NCBI RefSeq assembly: GCF_003574085.1
Contig: NZ_QWKZ01000011.1
Coordinates: forward strand, 1-43,290
Length of the DNA stretch: 43,290 bases
Reading direction: 5' to 3'
Source of the DNA: Meiothermus luteus
GTDB lineage: Bacteria > Deinococcota > Deinococci > Deinococcales > Thermaceae
A program made the position numbers and the translations under genes. This document shows, piece by piece, positions 8,360 through 16,869 of this stretch (position 1 is the first letter of the stretch; each line of letters opens with the position of its first letter). The notes beneath the pieces were generated by a model that searched no databases, was not told the origin of the DNA, and saw only the letters and a list, made by a program, of their open reading frames with translations.

Positions 8360-9856
8360 ATGAAACGTTGGTTGCTCGTCGGTTTGCTGGCCTTTTTCGG
8401 GCTGGGCCTAGCCCAGCAGCGGGGGGGCTCCATCACCATCGCCCTTCAGACTGAGCCCGCAGCCTGGGACCCCACCCAGGTGGCGGGGGCCGATATCTCC
8501 CGGGTAGTCTACGACAACGTGCTGCAAGGGCTGGTCAAGCGCAACCCCAAGGGCGAGATCGTGCCCTCGCTGGCCACCCGCTGGACGGTTTCAGACTCCG
8601 GGCTTACCTACACCTTCACCCTGCGCCAGGGCGTGAAGTTCCACGATGGCTCCGACTTTACCGCCCAGGACGTGCTGGCCAAGTTCAACCGGGCCCGCAA
8701 CCCCGACACCCGGGCCTCGGGCCACCTACGTCCCGACCTCTACCGCGACATCGCGGACATTTCCAGCCCCAATCCCAGCACGGTGGTCTTCCGTCTACGC
8801 CAGCCCAACAACGATTTCCTCTTCATCCTCTCGCGCCCCGAGTCCCTGATTGGCCCCCGCCAGCGCCCCCTGGCCGAGCAGCGGGTGCAGCCCATCGGTA
8901 CCGGTCCCTTCCGCTTTGCTGGATGGGAGCGGGGGGTGGCGGTGCGGCTGGAGCGCAACCCCAACTACTACCTGCCGAACCTACCCTACTTGGATCGGGT
9001 CAACTTCCGCTTCCTAGGGGATGGGGACGCTCAGCTCGCCGGGTTGCGGGCCGGCGACCTGGACGTGATCGCCTACAGCCTGCTGCCTGAGAACGCGGTG
9101 GTGCTCTCGCGCGACCCCAACTTCAAGGTCTTCTCCGGCTCAGGCACCGCCGAAGCGGTGGCGGGTTTCAACAACAGCCGCCCCCCCTTCAACGACGTGC
9201 GGGTGCGCCGGGCCATCACCCTGGCCACCAACAAGGACGAACTAATCCAGGGGGCCATGCTGGGTTACGGCACCAAAATCGGCTCCATGCGCTCGCCGGG
9301 TGAGGCCTGCTACGTTGACCTCTCCAACTTCAACGCCTACAACCCCGACGAGGCCCGCCGCCTTTTGGCCGAGGCCGGCTTTACCAACCAGAACCCCTTG
9401 CGCTTTACCTTCAACCTGGCTGCCGAGTTCCCCTACGAGCGGCGCATCGGCGAGGCCATGGTGGCCCAGCTCAACCGGCTGGGGCCCCTGCAGGTAACCA
9501 TCCAGGTGACCGACTTCAACACCTGGATTCAGCGGGTTTTCAGCCAGGCCGACTACGCCATGACCATCATCGGGCACGTGGAGGCCAACGACATCGGCAA
9601 CTACGCCAACCCGCGCTACTACTGGCGCTACAACAACCCCCGCTTCCAGCAGCTTTTTACCCAGTACCTGCGGGCCCCCAACCAGACCAAGGCCTGCGAG
9701 GCCCTGGCTGCGGCCCAGCGCCTTTTGGCCGAGGACGCTGCCAGCGTGTGGGTGATGAGCCTGCCCGCGCTGGGGGCCCACCGGGCTAGGGTGCAGAACT
9801 GGCCGGACAGCTTCCTCTCCCCCGGCATCAGCGTGGCCGAGGTCTGGGTCCGGTAG
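8360..9856 (+). CDS. Peptide/nickel-type ABC transporter substrate-binding protein (SBP_bac_5)
   Basis: A 498-residue extracytoplasmic binding protein. It has a Sec signal peptide (KRWLLVGLLAFFGLGLAQ, cleavage near residue 19) with no lipobox cysteine. The mature part shows the family 5 hallmarks: GGSITIALQTEPAAWDPT, VPSLATRW, YTFTLRQGVKFHDGSDFTAQDV (near residue 90), GTGPFRF and FNNSRPPFNDVRVRRA. Such proteins bring oligopeptides, dipeptides, nickel or glutathione to DppB/DppC-type permeases; the substrate here is unknown. AGGAGG at 8347-8352 favours the ATG at 8360 over the GTG one codon earlier. A strong terminator separates it from the permease genes. The preceding 266 bases (8094-8359) hold no gene that I can support. 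Confidence 0.9.
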   Translation: MKRWLLVGLLAFFGLGLAQQRGGSITIALQTEPAAWDPTQVAGADISRVVYDNVLQGLVKRNPKGEIVPSLATRWTVSDSGLTYTFTLRQGVKFHDGSDFTAQDVLAKFNRARNPDTRASGHLRPDLYRDIADISSPNPSTVVFRLRQPNNDFLFILSRPESLIGPRQRPLAEQRVQPIGTGPFRFAGWERGVAVRLERNPNYYLPNLPYLDRVNFRFLGDGDAQLAGLRAGDLDVIAYSLLPENAVVLSRDPNFKVFSGSGTAEAVAGFNNSRPPFNDVRVRRAITLATNKDELIQGAMLGYGTKIGSMRSPGEACYVDLSNFNAYNPDEARRLLAEAGFTNQNPLRFTFNLAAEFPYERRIGEAMVAQLNRLGPLQVTIQVTDFNTWIQRVFSQADYAMTIIGHVEANDIGNYANPRYYWRYNNPRFQQLFTQYLRAPNQTKACEALAAAQRLLAEDAASVWVMSLPALGAHRARVQNWPDSFLSPGISVAEVWVR

Positions 9857-9869
9857 ATGAACTGAGCAT

Positions 9870-9905
9870 AGCCGGTGGCCGGGTTGCTTTGGCCGCCGGC
9901 TTTTT
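9870..9905 (+). terminator. Intrinsic terminator after the binding-protein gene
   Basis: GCCGGTGGCC pairs with GGCCGCCGGC (one G-T pair) around a ten-base loop and is followed by TTTTT. Partial termination here would give more binding protein than permease, a usual arrangement. Confidence 0.88.
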
Positions 9906-9927
9906 GCTGTAAGCTGCGGCTGTCTTT

Positions 9928-10875
9928 ATGCTTTCCTACGCGCTTCGGCGTCTAGCCCTAGCCCTGATCACGCTCTGGCTGGCCACCCTGCTGGTCTTCG
10001 GAGCCCTGCTCCTGATTCCGGGCAACCCGGCCCAGGCCATCCTTGGCCTCGAGGCCACCCCCGAGGATGTGGCCGCCCTAGAGGCCCGGCTGGGCCTAGA
10101 CCGCCCCCCCCTCGAGCGCTACCTGAGCTGGCTGGGAGGGGTGCTGCGGGGCGACCTGGGCCAGTCCATCCGCTACGAGCAGCCTATCTCGGAGCTGATT
10201 GTGGCCCGGCTAGGCATCACCTTGCCCATTGTGGTGGCCTCTTTGCTCCTGGCCACCTTCATTGCGGTACCGCTGGGCATCCTGGCCGCCCGACAGGCAG
10301 GAAGCCTGGTGGACTTGGCGGTTTCGCTGGGGGCACTTTTGGGCATCGTGCTGCCTTCCTTCTGGGTGGGGCTGATGTTCATCTACATCTTCATCGTCTG
10401 GCTCAAGCTGCCCCTGCCCACCAGCTTCCCCATAGGGGGCTGGGAAAACCCAGAGCGGGCCCTGGCCGCGTTGGTGCTGCCGGTGCTCACGGTGGGGCTG
10501 GCCAGCGCTTCGTTTCTGGTGCGGTTGGTCCGGGGGAGCGTGCTAGAGGTTCTGCACCAGGACTACATCCGCACCGCCAGGGCCAAGGGCCTCTCCGAGC
10601 GGGTGGTGCTCTACAAGCACGCCCTCAGGAACGCGGCGCTGCCGGTGGTGACGGTGCTGGGGCTCGAGTTCGCCAGTCTGCTCATCGCCACGGTGGTGGT
10701 GGAGACGGTCTTTGGCATCCCCGGGCTGGGCTCCTTGTCGCTCACCGCCATCAGCGCCCGCGACTACCCCTTGGTGCAGGGGGTGGTGCTGGTCATCGCG
10801 GCCTTCATCGTGCTGATGAACCTGGCGGTGGACCTGCTGTATGGTCTTTTGGACCCAAGGGTGAGCTATGGGTAG
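9928..10875 (+). CDS. ABC transporter permease, DppB/OppB type
   Basis: A 315-residue inner-membrane permease with six predicted helices. The N-terminal YALRRLALALITLWLATLLVFGAL helix, PGNPAQAILG and the LRGDLGQSIRY segment are typical of the DppB/OppB subfamily. The EAA loop that docks onto the ATPase is in DYIRTARAKGLSERVVLYKHALRNA near residue 215. It is the first of two permease genes and overlaps the next by eight bases. No ATPase genes (DppD/DppF) are adjacent, so the system must use ATPases encoded elsewhere. Confidence 0.92.
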   Translation: MLSYALRRLALALITLWLATLLVFGALLLIPGNPAQAILGLEATPEDVAALEARLGLDRPPLERYLSWLGGVLRGDLGQSIRYEQPISELIVARLGITLPIVVASLLLATFIAVPLGILAARQAGSLVDLAVSLGALLGIVLPSFWVGLMFIYIFIVWLKLPLPTSFPIGGWENPERALAALVLPVLTVGLASASFLVRLVRGSVLEVLHQDYIRTARAKGLSERVVLYKHALRNAALPVVTVLGLEFASLLIATVVVETVFGIPGLGSLSLTAISARDYPLVQGVVLVIAAFIVLMNLAVDLLYGLLDPRVSYG

Positions 10876-11704
10876 GGAAAACCAACGGAAATGGCGGCGG
10901 CTGCCCCTCTCCCTCAGGCTGGGGGCCTGCCTAATCGGCCTGGTCCTGCTGATGGCCCTGGCCGCCGCCCTCAACCCCACCGACCCCAACGCCACCACCC
11001 CCAACCGCTTGGCCCCGGTCTTCTCCGAGGGGCACCCCCTGGGCACCGACATCCTGGGGCGCGACACCCTGGCCAGGGTGCTGGCCGGGGCCCAAAATGC
11101 GCTCTATGTGGGCCTGGTGGCGGTGGGCATCGGGCTCTCGCTGGGGATGGCCCTGGGGGTTCTGGCGGGGTACGTGGGCGGATGGCTGGACCAGGTCCTC
11201 TCGGTGTTGCTGGAGGCCCTTTACGCCCTGCCGGCCCTGCTGCTGGCCCTCCTTCTGGCGGCCGTCTTCAGCCCCGGGATAACCACCTCCATGGTGGCGA
11301 TTGGGCTGGCTGCGGTGCCGGCCTTCGCTCGAGTGGCTCGAGCCGGGGTGCTGGCGGTCAGAAACCTTCCCTACGTTGAGGCTGCCCGGGCCTTGGGGAT
11401 GGGTGGTGGACGCATTGTGCTGCGGCACATCCTGCCCAACATCCTAGGGCCCTTGGTGGTCCAGGCCAGCTTGGCCTTCGCCGTGGCCATCCTGGCCGAG
11501 GCCGCGCTCTCGTACCTGGGCCTCGGTACCCAGCCCCCCGACCCAAGCTGGGGCCGGATGCTGCGCGAGGCCCAAAGCTACCAGGAACTCACGCCCTACC
11601 CGGTCGTCTTCCCTGGCCTGGCCATCGGCCTGGCGGTGCTGGGGTTCAACCTGCTGGGCGATGGCCTGAGGGACTACCTGGACCCCAGAAGACAGGGCCG
11701 GTAG
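10868..11704 (+). CDS. ABC transporter permease, DppC/OppC type
   Basis: A 278-residue partner of the upstream permease, forming the heterodimeric channel. It has a short cytoplasmic N-terminus, a first helix (LGACLIGLVLLMALAAAL), then the subfamily motif HPLGTDILGRDTLARVLAGA near residue 57 and the EAA loop in PYVEAARALGMGGGRIVLRHILPN near residue 170. The C-terminal LNLLGDGLRDYLDPR is the standard end of DppC-type proteins. The ATG lies inside the dppB-like gene, eight bases before its stop, so translation is coupled. Confidence 0.92.
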   Translation: MGRENQRKWRRLPLSLRLGACLIGLVLLMALAAALNPTDPNATTPNRLAPVFSEGHPLGTDILGRDTLARVLAGAQNALYVGLVAVGIGLSLGMALGVLAGYVGGWLDQVLSVLLEALYALPALLLALLLAAVFSPGITTSMVAIGLAAVPAFARVARAGVLAVRNLPYVEAARALGMGGGRIVLRHILPNILGPLVVQASLAFAVAILAEAALSYLGLGTQPPDPSWGRMLREAQSYQELTPYPVVFPGLAIGLAVLGFNLLGDGLRDYLDPRRQGR

Positions 11705-11715
11705 CCCCACCGCGG

Positions 11716-11727
11716 TAGTATGTGCGC
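11716..11727 (+). promoter_or_regulatory. Leaderless-type -10 box of the SDR gene
   Basis: TAGTAT at 11716-11721 is followed after six bases by the ATG at 11728, so the transcript would start at the first codon. It lies in the 23-base gap after the permease gene. Confidence 0.5.
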
Positions 11728-12519
11728 ATGGACTACACAAAGATGTTCCGACTGGATGGGCAGGTAGCCCTGGTGGTAGGTGGGGGCTCGGGAATTGGGC
11801 AGGCCTCGGCCGAAGCCCTGGCCGCCCAGGGGGCCACGGTGGTGGTGGCCGATCTGAAGGCTGAGCTTGCCGAAGAAACCGCGGGCAAAATCCAAGCTGA
11901 GGGTGGCCGGGCCGAGGCTCAAGGGGCCAACATCGCCCATCTCGAGGAGGTTAAAAAGCTCATCCAAGGCCTTCGGGAACGCCACGGCCGGCTGGACATT
12001 GCCGTGACCACCCCCAGCATCAACATCCGCAAACCCGCGCTGAGCTACAGCAGCGAGGAGTTTGACCGGGTGGTGGGGGTCAACCTCAAGGGGACCTTCA
12101 ACCTCCTAACCGAGGCCGGCCGGGTTATGGCCGAGCAGGGCTCGGGCGTCCTCATCGCTTTCTCCTCCATCCGCTCCTTGGTGGTGGAGCCGGGGCAGTC
12201 GGTCTACGCCATGACCAAGGCCGGTACCGTTCAGCTCATCCGCGGTCTGGCAGCAGAGCTGGGCCCCAAGGGCGTGCGGGCCAACGCCATCGCCCCTGGG
12301 GTGATTGACACCCCCCTGACCGCCCCCATAAAGGAAAGGCCCGGGTGGTACAAAGCTTATGCCGAACGCAGCATTCTCAAGCGCTGGGGCCGGCCAGAAG
12401 AGGTGGCGGCCGCAGTGGTCTTCCTAGCCTCCCCAGCCGCCTCCTACATCACCGGTACCGTGCTCTTCGTGGACGGCGGCTGGACAGCCATAGACGGCCG
12501 TTTTGAACCACCCTTGTGA
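11728..12519 (+). CDS. Short-chain dehydrogenase/reductase (SDR)
   Basis: A 263-residue classical SDR. The nucleotide-binding GGGSGIG lies near residue 18, VVVADLK is the second strand, the catalytic Tyr and Lys are in VYAMTKAG near residue 160, with SSI as the serine position upstream, and the C-terminal substrate loop and ITGTVLFVDGGW follow. The usual NNAG motif is replaced by TTPSINIRKPA, which is atypical. The aspartate after the second strand suggests NAD rather than NADP. The substrate is unknown. The ATG at 11728 is preceded by a -10 box, so the gene can be transcribed separately from the transporter genes on both sides. Confidence 0.87.
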   Translation: MDYTKMFRLDGQVALVVGGGSGIGQASAEALAAQGATVVVADLKAELAEETAGKIQAEGGRAEAQGANIAHLEEVKKLIQGLRERHGRLDIAVTTPSINIRKPALSYSSEEFDRVVGVNLKGTFNLLTEAGRVMAEQGSGVLIAFSSIRSLVVEPGQSVYAMTKAGTVQLIRGLAAELGPKGVRANAIAPGVIDTPLTAPIKERPGWYKAYAERSILKRWGRPEEVAAAVVFLASPAASYITGTVLFVDGGWTAIDGRFEPPL

Positions 12520-12607
12520 GGGCCAACTTGGTTTAGGCCTGCCCTGGACCAGGCTGCCGATATAGTAACCTGGGGACGTTTGCCCCTCGGGGCAGGCGAG
12601 GTCGCGC

Positions 12608-13441
12608 ATGGGTCGGAGGTCTGCATACTGGTTCGCTCTTCCTGCGGTGGGGTTTCTAGGGCTTTTTTTGCTCTACCCCTTTTTGGATGTGCTGCGCTTT
12701 TCCACCTGGGACTGGTCGGGGCTTTCTGAACCCAGGCCCATCGGGCTAGAAAACTACCGGGACATCCTCCAAGACCCTGACTTCTACAAAAGCCTGCGCA
12801 TCACCCTGGTCTTCGGGGCCATGACCCTGGCCCCCTTTATCCTGCTCTCTATTCTGCTCGCGCTGGCCCTGGACGGCCAGCCCTATGAGCGGCCGGTCAA
12901 GGCCCTGCTCTTCCTGCCCGGGCTGGTCACCCTGGGGGGGGCCACGGTGGCCTGGTATACCCTGTTCAGCCCCGAGTACGGTGCCCTGGCCTCGCTGGTA
13001 CCGGTACCCCGCTGGGACCAAAGCCCTTTTTGGGCCCTGGTGCTGGTCACCCTCTTTACCATTTGGCGCCACATTGGCTACGGGGTGCTGGTGGTCTCGG
13101 CGAGGCTCAAGGCCATTCCCAAGACGCTGCTCGAAGCTGCCGCGGTAGACGGGGCCTCCCCTGCCCAAACCTTTCGCTTCATCACCCTGCCGCTTCTGCG
13201 GCCGGCCATCACCTACCTTTTGGTCATCGGCACAGTGCTGTCGCTTCAGTCCTACACGGCGGTGTTCCTCCTGACCCGCGGGGGGCCTTTTGGGGGCACC
13301 GAGGTGCTGGGCTACTACCTATACAAAACCGGCTTTGAGGTGGGCCGGCTGGGCTACGCTGCGGCGCTTACGGTGGTCATCCTGCTGCTGACCTTGTTCT
13401 TCGCCGCGGCCCAGGTGCGGCTTTTGCGGGAGGAAAAATGA
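12608..13441 (+). CDS. Sugar-type ABC transporter permease (UgpA/MalF-like)
   Basis: A 277-residue inner-membrane permease of the carbohydrate-uptake class. It starts with a helix (YWFALPAVGFLGLFLLYPFLDVL), then FSTWDWSGLSEPRPIGLENYRDIL, a segment shared by UgpA/MalF-type proteins. The EAA loop is in PKTLLEAAAVDGASPAQTFRFITLPLLRPA near residue 180. TATAGT at about 12562 could be a -10 box, though the -35 is poor. Together with the next gene and the two binding proteins it forms a Ugp-like sugar or glycerol-phosphate uptake system without a local ATPase. Confidence 0.9.
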   Translation: MGRRSAYWFALPAVGFLGLFLLYPFLDVLRFSTWDWSGLSEPRPIGLENYRDILQDPDFYKSLRITLVFGAMTLAPFILLSILLALALDGQPYERPVKALLFLPGLVTLGGATVAWYTLFSPEYGALASLVPVPRWDQSPFWALVLVTLFTIWRHIGYGVLVVSARLKAIPKTLLEAAAVDGASPAQTFRFITLPLLRPAITYLLVIGTVLSLQSYTAVFLLTRGGPFGGTEVLGYYLYKTGFEVGRLGYAAALTVVILLLTLFFAAAQVRLLREEK

Positions 13442-13478
13442 ACGGGAGGTTCTTGCCGTTGGACAGGGGGTGGGCCTG

Positions 13479-14273
13479 ATGCGCTGGCTCAGCCATGCCT
13501 TCGTGGGGCTGGTGGTCTTCCTGGTGGCCCTACCCTTCCTCTGGATGGCCTACGCGGCTTTCATCCCCCCCCAGCTCATCTTCACCGGGGACATCTTCAG
13601 CCAGCTCGCCTTTAGCCTAGAGAACTTCCGGGTGCTGGGGCAGGAGGGGTTTTGGGACGGCTTCTGGGGGCGCCTCCTCTTCTCGGCCCTTCTTACCGGG
13701 GGGGTGACCCTACTCCAACTCTTCACCGGGTTCCTGGCGGCCTACGCCCTAAAGGAAGGAGCCCCCTTGCTGCCCTTCTTCTTGCTCCTGCTGGCCATTC
13801 CGGTGGAGCTTCTACTGGTGCCCCTGTACGGCCTGTTGGCCGGGCTTCGGCTGTTGGACACTCTTTGGGCCCTGGTGCTGCCCTTTGCAGCAAGCCCCTT
13901 TATCGTCTACCTGCTCTTCCAAGGAATGCGCACCGTCCCGGAGGAGCTTTTGGAGGCAGCCCGGCTGGATGGGGCCGGCCACCGGGTGCTCCTGACCCGC
14001 ATCCTGCTGCCCCTGTTGCGCCCCCAGCTCATCGCCGCAGGGGTGCTGGCCTTCGCCGCCCACTGGAACCTGGTACTCTACCCCCGCATCGTGGCCGGCG
14101 GCAAAGAGCTCAAAACCGTCCAAACCTGGATCACCGACCTACAACGGCAAAACCCCGCCGACTGGGGGCCGCTGTCCGCTGCAGCCCTGGCCGCCACCCT
14201 GCCCTTGGTCATCATCTACCTGCTCTACGAGCGCCGCATCGTGGAAACCTTTGAGGAGGGGCTCAAGGGCTAA
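13479..14273 (+). CDS. Sugar-type ABC transporter permease (UgpE/MalG-like)
   Basis: A 264-residue partner permease. Helix one is HAFVGLVVFLVALPFLWMAYAAF, followed by a FTGDIFSQLAFSLENFRVL segment as in UgpE/MalG. The EAA loop is in PEELLEAARLDGAGHRVLLTRILLPLLRPQ near residue 155. The final AHWNLVLYPRIV resembles the family's conserved NEFLWPLI-like helix. The ATG at 13479 lies eight bases after a GGGGG ribosome-site-like run; a GTG nine bases earlier is possible. It begins 37 bases after the first permease. Confidence 0.88.
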   Translation: MRWLSHAFVGLVVFLVALPFLWMAYAAFIPPQLIFTGDIFSQLAFSLENFRVLGQEGFWDGFWGRLLFSALLTGGVTLLQLFTGFLAAYALKEGAPLLPFFLLLLAIPVELLLVPLYGLLAGLRLLDTLWALVLPFAASPFIVYLLFQGMRTVPEELLEAARLDGAGHRVLLTRILLPLLRPQLIAAGVLAFAAHWNLVLYPRIVAGGKELKTVQTWITDLQRQNPADWGPLSAAALAATLPLVIIYLLYERRIVETFEEGLKG

Positions 14274-14354
14274 GCTGAAGGGGCCCAAATAAACAGCTTT
14301 CTCATGCACCCTATGCCAAACTTATCTGGGGCCTAAGAGGGCCAGGAGGAAGGC

Positions 14355-15554
14355 ATGCGTGCTTGGATAGGCTTTTTGGTGGTTCTAGGGGTGGCCCTGG
14401 CCCAGCGTCCGGTGGAGATTCCCTTCTGGCACACCGCGGGGCCGCCAGGGCAGGAGCCGTTGGAGGAGATGATCCGCGAGTTCAACGCCCGACAGCGGGA
14501 GTACCGGGTTGTCCCCAGCTTCGTGGGCGACTACCGGGAGGGCGGGCTGAAACTCCTGGCCGCGCTGCGCTCGGGTGGAGCCCCGGTGCTCTTCCACGCT
14601 GAGCTCTCCTTCCTAGGGCGGATGGCCCAGGACAACGTGGCGGTTCCCTTGGACGAGTACTTGAGCGGCATACCAAACGACTTTTATCCGAGTTTTCTAG
14701 AGGCGGGCCGGTTCCGTGGCCGTACCTACGGCCTACCCATCGGGCTATCGGTACCGGTCTTCTTTTACAACGCCGACCAGTTCGCCGCCCGTGGCCTAAA
14801 CCCTCCCCGCACCTGGGAGGAGGTGGTCCAGGCTGCCCAGCGGCTAACCACCCGGGCGGCCAAGGGGTACACCCTCTCCAGCGACATCTACAGCTTCAAC
14901 GTGTTGGTGATGAGCCGGGGTGGGCGCATCGTGGACGCCCAGGGGCGCCCAGACTTCACCAACCCCAAGGTGGTGGAAAGCCTGGAGTTCCTGCAGGATA
15001 TGGTGCGCAAGAACATCGCCCAAAGCCGCAACATCGCCGAGGCCCAGTTCTCGGTGGCCGACTTCCTACGCACCAAGACCTTTATGGGCATCGCTCCTAT
15101 CACCATGTGGCCCCTGATTGAAAGCCGAGCCCCCATCCCCTTCCGATTAGGGGTGGCGGCGGTGCCTCGGGTGGAGGGGGGCAAGGTGCCGCTGGCCGGA
15201 GGGGCCCTTGTGGTGCTGCGGGGAGCCAGCGAAGCCCAGGTACGCGGCGCGGTAGCCTTCTGGCGTTACCTGATGGAGCCCACCAACATCGCCCGTTGGG
15301 TGCGGGCCACCTACTACATGCCCATGCGGAGGGCGGCCCAGGCCCAGCTCGAAGACTTCTACCGCGAAGACCCACGCCGCCGGGTAGCTTTTGCCCAGGT
15401 GGAGCACGCCGACGTATGGTTGCAAGACCCTGAGTTCACCATCTGGTACAGCTACCTGGAAGACGCCCTCGAGCGGGCCCTAAAAGGCAACGCCAACGCC
15501 CGGCAGGTCTTGGAAGAGGCCCAGCGCCGGGCCCTGGCGGTAGAGCGGCGCTAG
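14355..15554 (+). CDS. Extracellular solute-binding protein, family 1 (UgpB-like), copy 1
   Basis: A 399-residue binding protein with a Sec signal peptide (AWIGFLVVLGVALAQ, cleavage near residue 17). The mature start PVEIPFWHTAGPPGQEPLEEMIREFN resembles the WH(S/T)xxGP segment of glycerol-3-phosphate binding protein UgpB. YGLPIGLSVPVFFYN and NPPRTWEEVVQAAQ are standard family 1 motifs. The ligand may be glycerol-3-phosphate, a glycerophosphodiester or a sugar. AGGAGGAAGGC precedes the ATG. It is followed by a strong terminator and a paralogue, with which it shares many short identical stretches (PFWH, YRVVP, GDYREG, ALRAGGAPVLF-like, VVLRGAS). Confidence 0.88.
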   Translation: MRAWIGFLVVLGVALAQRPVEIPFWHTAGPPGQEPLEEMIREFNARQREYRVVPSFVGDYREGGLKLLAALRSGGAPVLFHAELSFLGRMAQDNVAVPLDEYLSGIPNDFYPSFLEAGRFRGRTYGLPIGLSVPVFFYNADQFAARGLNPPRTWEEVVQAAQRLTTRAAKGYTLSSDIYSFNVLVMSRGGRIVDAQGRPDFTNPKVVESLEFLQDMVRKNIAQSRNIAEAQFSVADFLRTKTFMGIAPITMWPLIESRAPIPFRLGVAAVPRVEGGKVPLAGGALVVLRGASEAQVRGAVAFWRYLMEPTNIARWVRATYYMPMRRAAQAQLEDFYREDPRRRVAFAQVEHADVWLQDPEFTIWYSYLEDALERALKGNANARQVLEEAQRRALAVERR

Positions 15555-15572
15555 CCCCAAAGCAGTAAGCGG

Positions 15573-15595
15573 CCCCGGCTTCAGCCGGGGTTTTT
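15573..15595 (+). terminator. Intrinsic terminator between the two binding-protein genes
   Basis: CCCCGGCT and AGCCGGGG form a perfect eight-base stem with a TC loop and are followed by TTTTT. This separates the permease/binding-protein transcript from the second binding-protein gene. Confidence 0.9.
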
Positions 15596-15672
15596 ACGCC
15601 AGCCTGACAAATAGCTGATGGCCGGGTGGTTTTTTGGATGGCGTAGAATGGGTCTACCCGTAGGAGGAAAAC

Positions 15673-16869
15673 GTGAAGCGCCTCGCATCCTTGCTCCTGC
15701 TCATCGGAACCGCCCTGGCCCAGACCGAAATTCCCTTCTGGCACAGCATGGACGGCCCCGCCGAGCGGGCCATCAACCAGTTCGCCAACACCTTCAACGC
15801 CTCTCAACGCAGCTACCGGGTCGTCCCACGGCTCATCGGGGACTACAGGGAGGGGGAAACCCGGCTTCTGGCCGCACTCCGGGCGGGTGGTGCCCCGGTC
15901 TTGTTCCAGGCCGAGATTCTGCTCTTCCCCAGACTAGTGGCCGAAGGGGTGGTGCTGCCCCTAGACGAGCTGGCCGCCAGCCTACCCAAGGCCTTCACCG
16001 ACGACCTCTTTGAGGCTGCTTGGGAATACGGCCTCATCAACAACCGCCGCTACGGCCTGCCCTTTAACACCTCCACCCCGGTGCTTTACTTCAACGAAAG
16101 CCAGCTCAGGGCCAAGAGGCTCAGGGCACCCAGCAACTGGCGGGAGTTTGAGCAGGCGGCCCGGGCCCTCACCAGCCGGAGCGCCAAAGGGTTCATTGCC
16201 CTATCGGAATCCTGGACCTTTGAGGCCCAGGTCACAAGCCGTGGAGGCAATTTGGTTACACCGGATGGGCGGCCCAACTTTACCTCCCAGGAGGTTGTGG
16301 AAACTTTGGAGTTCCTGCAGCGCTTGGGACGGGAGGGGATTATCAGCGTGCGCAACCTCTCGGAGAGCTTTTTCGCCCAGACCGACTTCATCCGCACCAA
16401 GGGGATGATGGTCATGGCCTCCATCGCCAACTGGCCAGCTGCCGAAAACGCCTCCTTCGCCTTCAAGCTGGGCGTGGCCCCTGTTCCACGAGAACCGGGC
16501 GGTAAGGTACCCCTAGGAGGGGCCCAACTCGTGGTGTTGAGGGGAGCTAGCCCGGAGCAGCAGCGCGGTGCTTTTGAGTTCTGGCGCTTCTTAATGGAGC
16601 CGCAAAACATCAAGACCTGGGTAGAGGCCAGCTACTATGTGCCCCTGCGCAAATCAGCCACACCCTTGTTGGAGGGATTTTACCGGGAAAACCCCTACCG
16701 CAAGGTGGCCTTTGAGCAAGTGGCGGTGGCCCAGCCCCGACCAAGAACCCCGCAGTTTGCGGTCTGGCGCAACTTTCTGGAGGAGGCCCTGGAAAAAGCC
16801 CTCAAGGGAGGCATCCCTGCGCGGCAGGCCCTGGAGGAGGCCCAGCGAAAAGCTGAGGCAATCCGCTAA
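15673..16869 (+). CDS. Extracellular solute-binding protein, family 1 (UgpB-like), copy 2
   Basis: A 398-residue paralogue of the preceding gene, collinear over the whole length. The signal peptide is KRLASLLLLIGTALAQ. The mature protein begins TEIPFWHSMDGPAERAINQFAN, where PFWHSMDG is a close match to UgpB. YGLPFNTSTPVLYFN and the PSNWREFEQAAR segment follow as in family 1 proteins. The start is GTG at 15673 behind a strong TAGGAGG. TAGAAT at 15644-15649 may be its own -10 box. The pair looks like a tandem duplication after which the two copies diverged, perhaps in ligand. The stop overlaps by four bases that of the convergent thioesterase gene. Confidence 0.88.
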   Translation: MKRLASLLLLIGTALAQTEIPFWHSMDGPAERAINQFANTFNASQRSYRVVPRLIGDYREGETRLLAALRAGGAPVLFQAEILLFPRLVAEGVVLPLDELAASLPKAFTDDLFEAAWEYGLINNRRYGLPFNTSTPVLYFNESQLRAKRLRAPSNWREFEQAARALTSRSAKGFIALSESWTFEAQVTSRGGNLVTPDGRPNFTSQEVVETLEFLQRLGREGIISVRNLSESFFAQTDFIRTKGMMVMASIANWPAAENASFAFKLGVAPVPREPGGKVPLGGAQLVVLRGASPEQQRGAFEFWRFLMEPQNIKTWVEASYYVPLRKSATPLLEGFYRENPYRKVAFEQVAVAQPRPRTPQFAVWRNFLEEALEKALKGGIPARQALEEAQRKAEAIR

